This document shows, piece after piece, positions 33,016 through 33,412 of a DNA stretch of 33,412 nt (the first letter of the stretch is position 1; every line of letters begins with the position of its first letter). The translations under genes were made by a program, and so were the position numbers. The stretch comes from Bacteroides pyogenes (GTDB lineage: Bacteria > Bacteroidota > Bacteroidia > Bacteroidales > Bacteroidaceae). The DNA lies in the NCBI RefSeq assembly GCF_014196225.1, contig NZ_JACIDI010000025.1, positions 1-33,412 on the forward strand. The letters are read 5' to 3'. The notes below the pieces were generated by a model. That model saw only the letters and a list, made by a program, of their open reading frames with translations, searched no databases and was not told the origin of the DNA.

Positions 33016-33118
33016 CGATTTTCGGTTGCTGGTGGCACCACTTTGAAGAAAAGCAAAACGATGTAAACTCCTGATTTCTAAACGAAGTCGGGAGCTTTTG
33101 TTTTTCCAGCTTACGCAA
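33016..33118 (+). repeat. Diverged ~105-bp repeat, right copy, with terminator
   Basis: Partner of 18166-18270. Contains CTGGTGGCACCACTTT (33029-33044), AACGATGTAAA and a hairpin CTCCTGATTTC (33068-33078) / GAAGTCGGGAG (33084-33094) with T-rich tail; the hairpin sequence changed while pairing was kept. Confidence 0.6.
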
Positions 33119-33170
33119 AATATAGCAAAATATTACGGGTCAGTCCGAAAACCCTGTGGCTATTTTAAAT

Positions 33171-33287
33171 CTACACTGTTAGTTTGCATAATCTAAAAAT
33201 AAAGAATGGTATATCTCCGACTCCCCTAAACTGTGCTCTGAACACTTTAATTTTTGCATTGAATGATTCTGCAAATGCATTTCCCTG
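33171..33287 (-). pseudogene. Transposase relic (C-terminal end only)
   Basis: Minus-strand reading gives 'GNAFAESFNAKIKVFRAQF' then 'RGVGDIPFFIFRLCKL' and a stop at 33171, the C-terminal end of an ISL3-like/DDE transposase family common in Bacteroides. The frame is closed upstream by TAA at 33288-33290, and a further fragment in another frame ('RTLPEAYELL') lies around 33311-33345, so the gene is badly decayed. Confidence 0.6.
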
Positions 33288-33357
33288 TTAACAGTTTAGT
33301 ATTGTTTCATAATAGTTCGTAAGCCTCCGGTAAAGTACGTATTGCAAAATACAAAAA

Positions 33358-33411
33358 ATTAGTCCCGACTGGGCACGATTCGTTCAGATTCGCCTCCGAG
33401 TCGGGACTAAT
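33358..33411. repeat. Terminal 13-bp perfect inverted repeat
   Basis: ATTAGTCCCGACT (33358-33370) and AGTCGGGACTAAT (33399-33411) enclose 28 bases. It could be a terminator, a REP-like palindrome or a small mobile hairpin; it ends the window. Confidence 0.6.
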
Positions 33412-33412
33412 A

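Overview
The window looks like a chromosomal stretch of a gut Bacteroidales bacterium (Bacteroides, Phocaeicola or Parabacteroides type). This rests on TAnnTTTG-type -7 promoter boxes, a SusC/TonB-type receptor, a DUF4374 lipoprotein, RteC-family proteins, a CTnDOT-type MobA and DUF3408 protein, and a Bacteroidetes tyrosine integrase. No rRNA, tRNA or CRISPR array was recognised.

Layout. (1) 1-7520 is core-like envelope DNA: the end of a TonB-dependent receptor with a DUF4374 lipoprotein (possible iron/siderophore uptake), an AraC-type regulator, and an export locus made of a beta-barrel protein, an RND/MMPL transporter and a LolA-like periplasmic protein. (2) 7569-11470 is the wreck of a CTnDOT-like conjugative element: a frameshifted rteC-like gene, mobA with a hairpin-rich oriT candidate, an IS110-family insertion with a broken transposase and a candidate bridge RNA, a DUF3408 gene, and a promoter with no tra genes after it. 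(3) 11838-17048 is an AT-rich, overlapping four-gene operon: a C5-cytosine DNA methyltransferase; a large protein with an N-terminal GHKL ATPase, a coiled coil and a C-terminal histidine-kinase module; a receiver-like protein; and a caspase-like (His-Cys) protease candidate. It looks like a self/non-self DNA sensor wired through a phosphorelay to a suicide protease. I do not recognise it as a named system; it is the main discovery candidate. (4) 17049-18290 has no convincing gene. (5) 18291-32967 is an integrative mobilizable element of about 14.7 kb bounded by a perfect 16-bp direct repeat. It carries a tyrosine integrase, three small helix-turn-helix proteins, a VapE-like protein, an iteron-like origin candidate, a primase broken by a stop codon, an oriT candidate with MobC and a MOBP-type relaxase, a membrane accessory protein, a second broken rteC-like gene, a regulatory cargo block (GyrI-like, zinc-ribbon/AraC/GyrI fusion, DUF3788), an AlbA_2 ATPase and a retron. 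The retron has a folded ncRNA with matching a1/a2 ends, a 76-residue ORF, an XRE protein and a reverse transcriptase. (6) The right end holds attR, a diverged copy of the repeat that lies outside attL, a transposase relic and a large terminal palindrome.

Together, regions 3 and 5 form a defence island built in and beside decaying mobile DNA. Several frame breaks (rteC-like 1 and 2, the IS110 transposase, the integrase start) lie at runs of A. They may be real decay, sequence error or slippage, and are reported separately.
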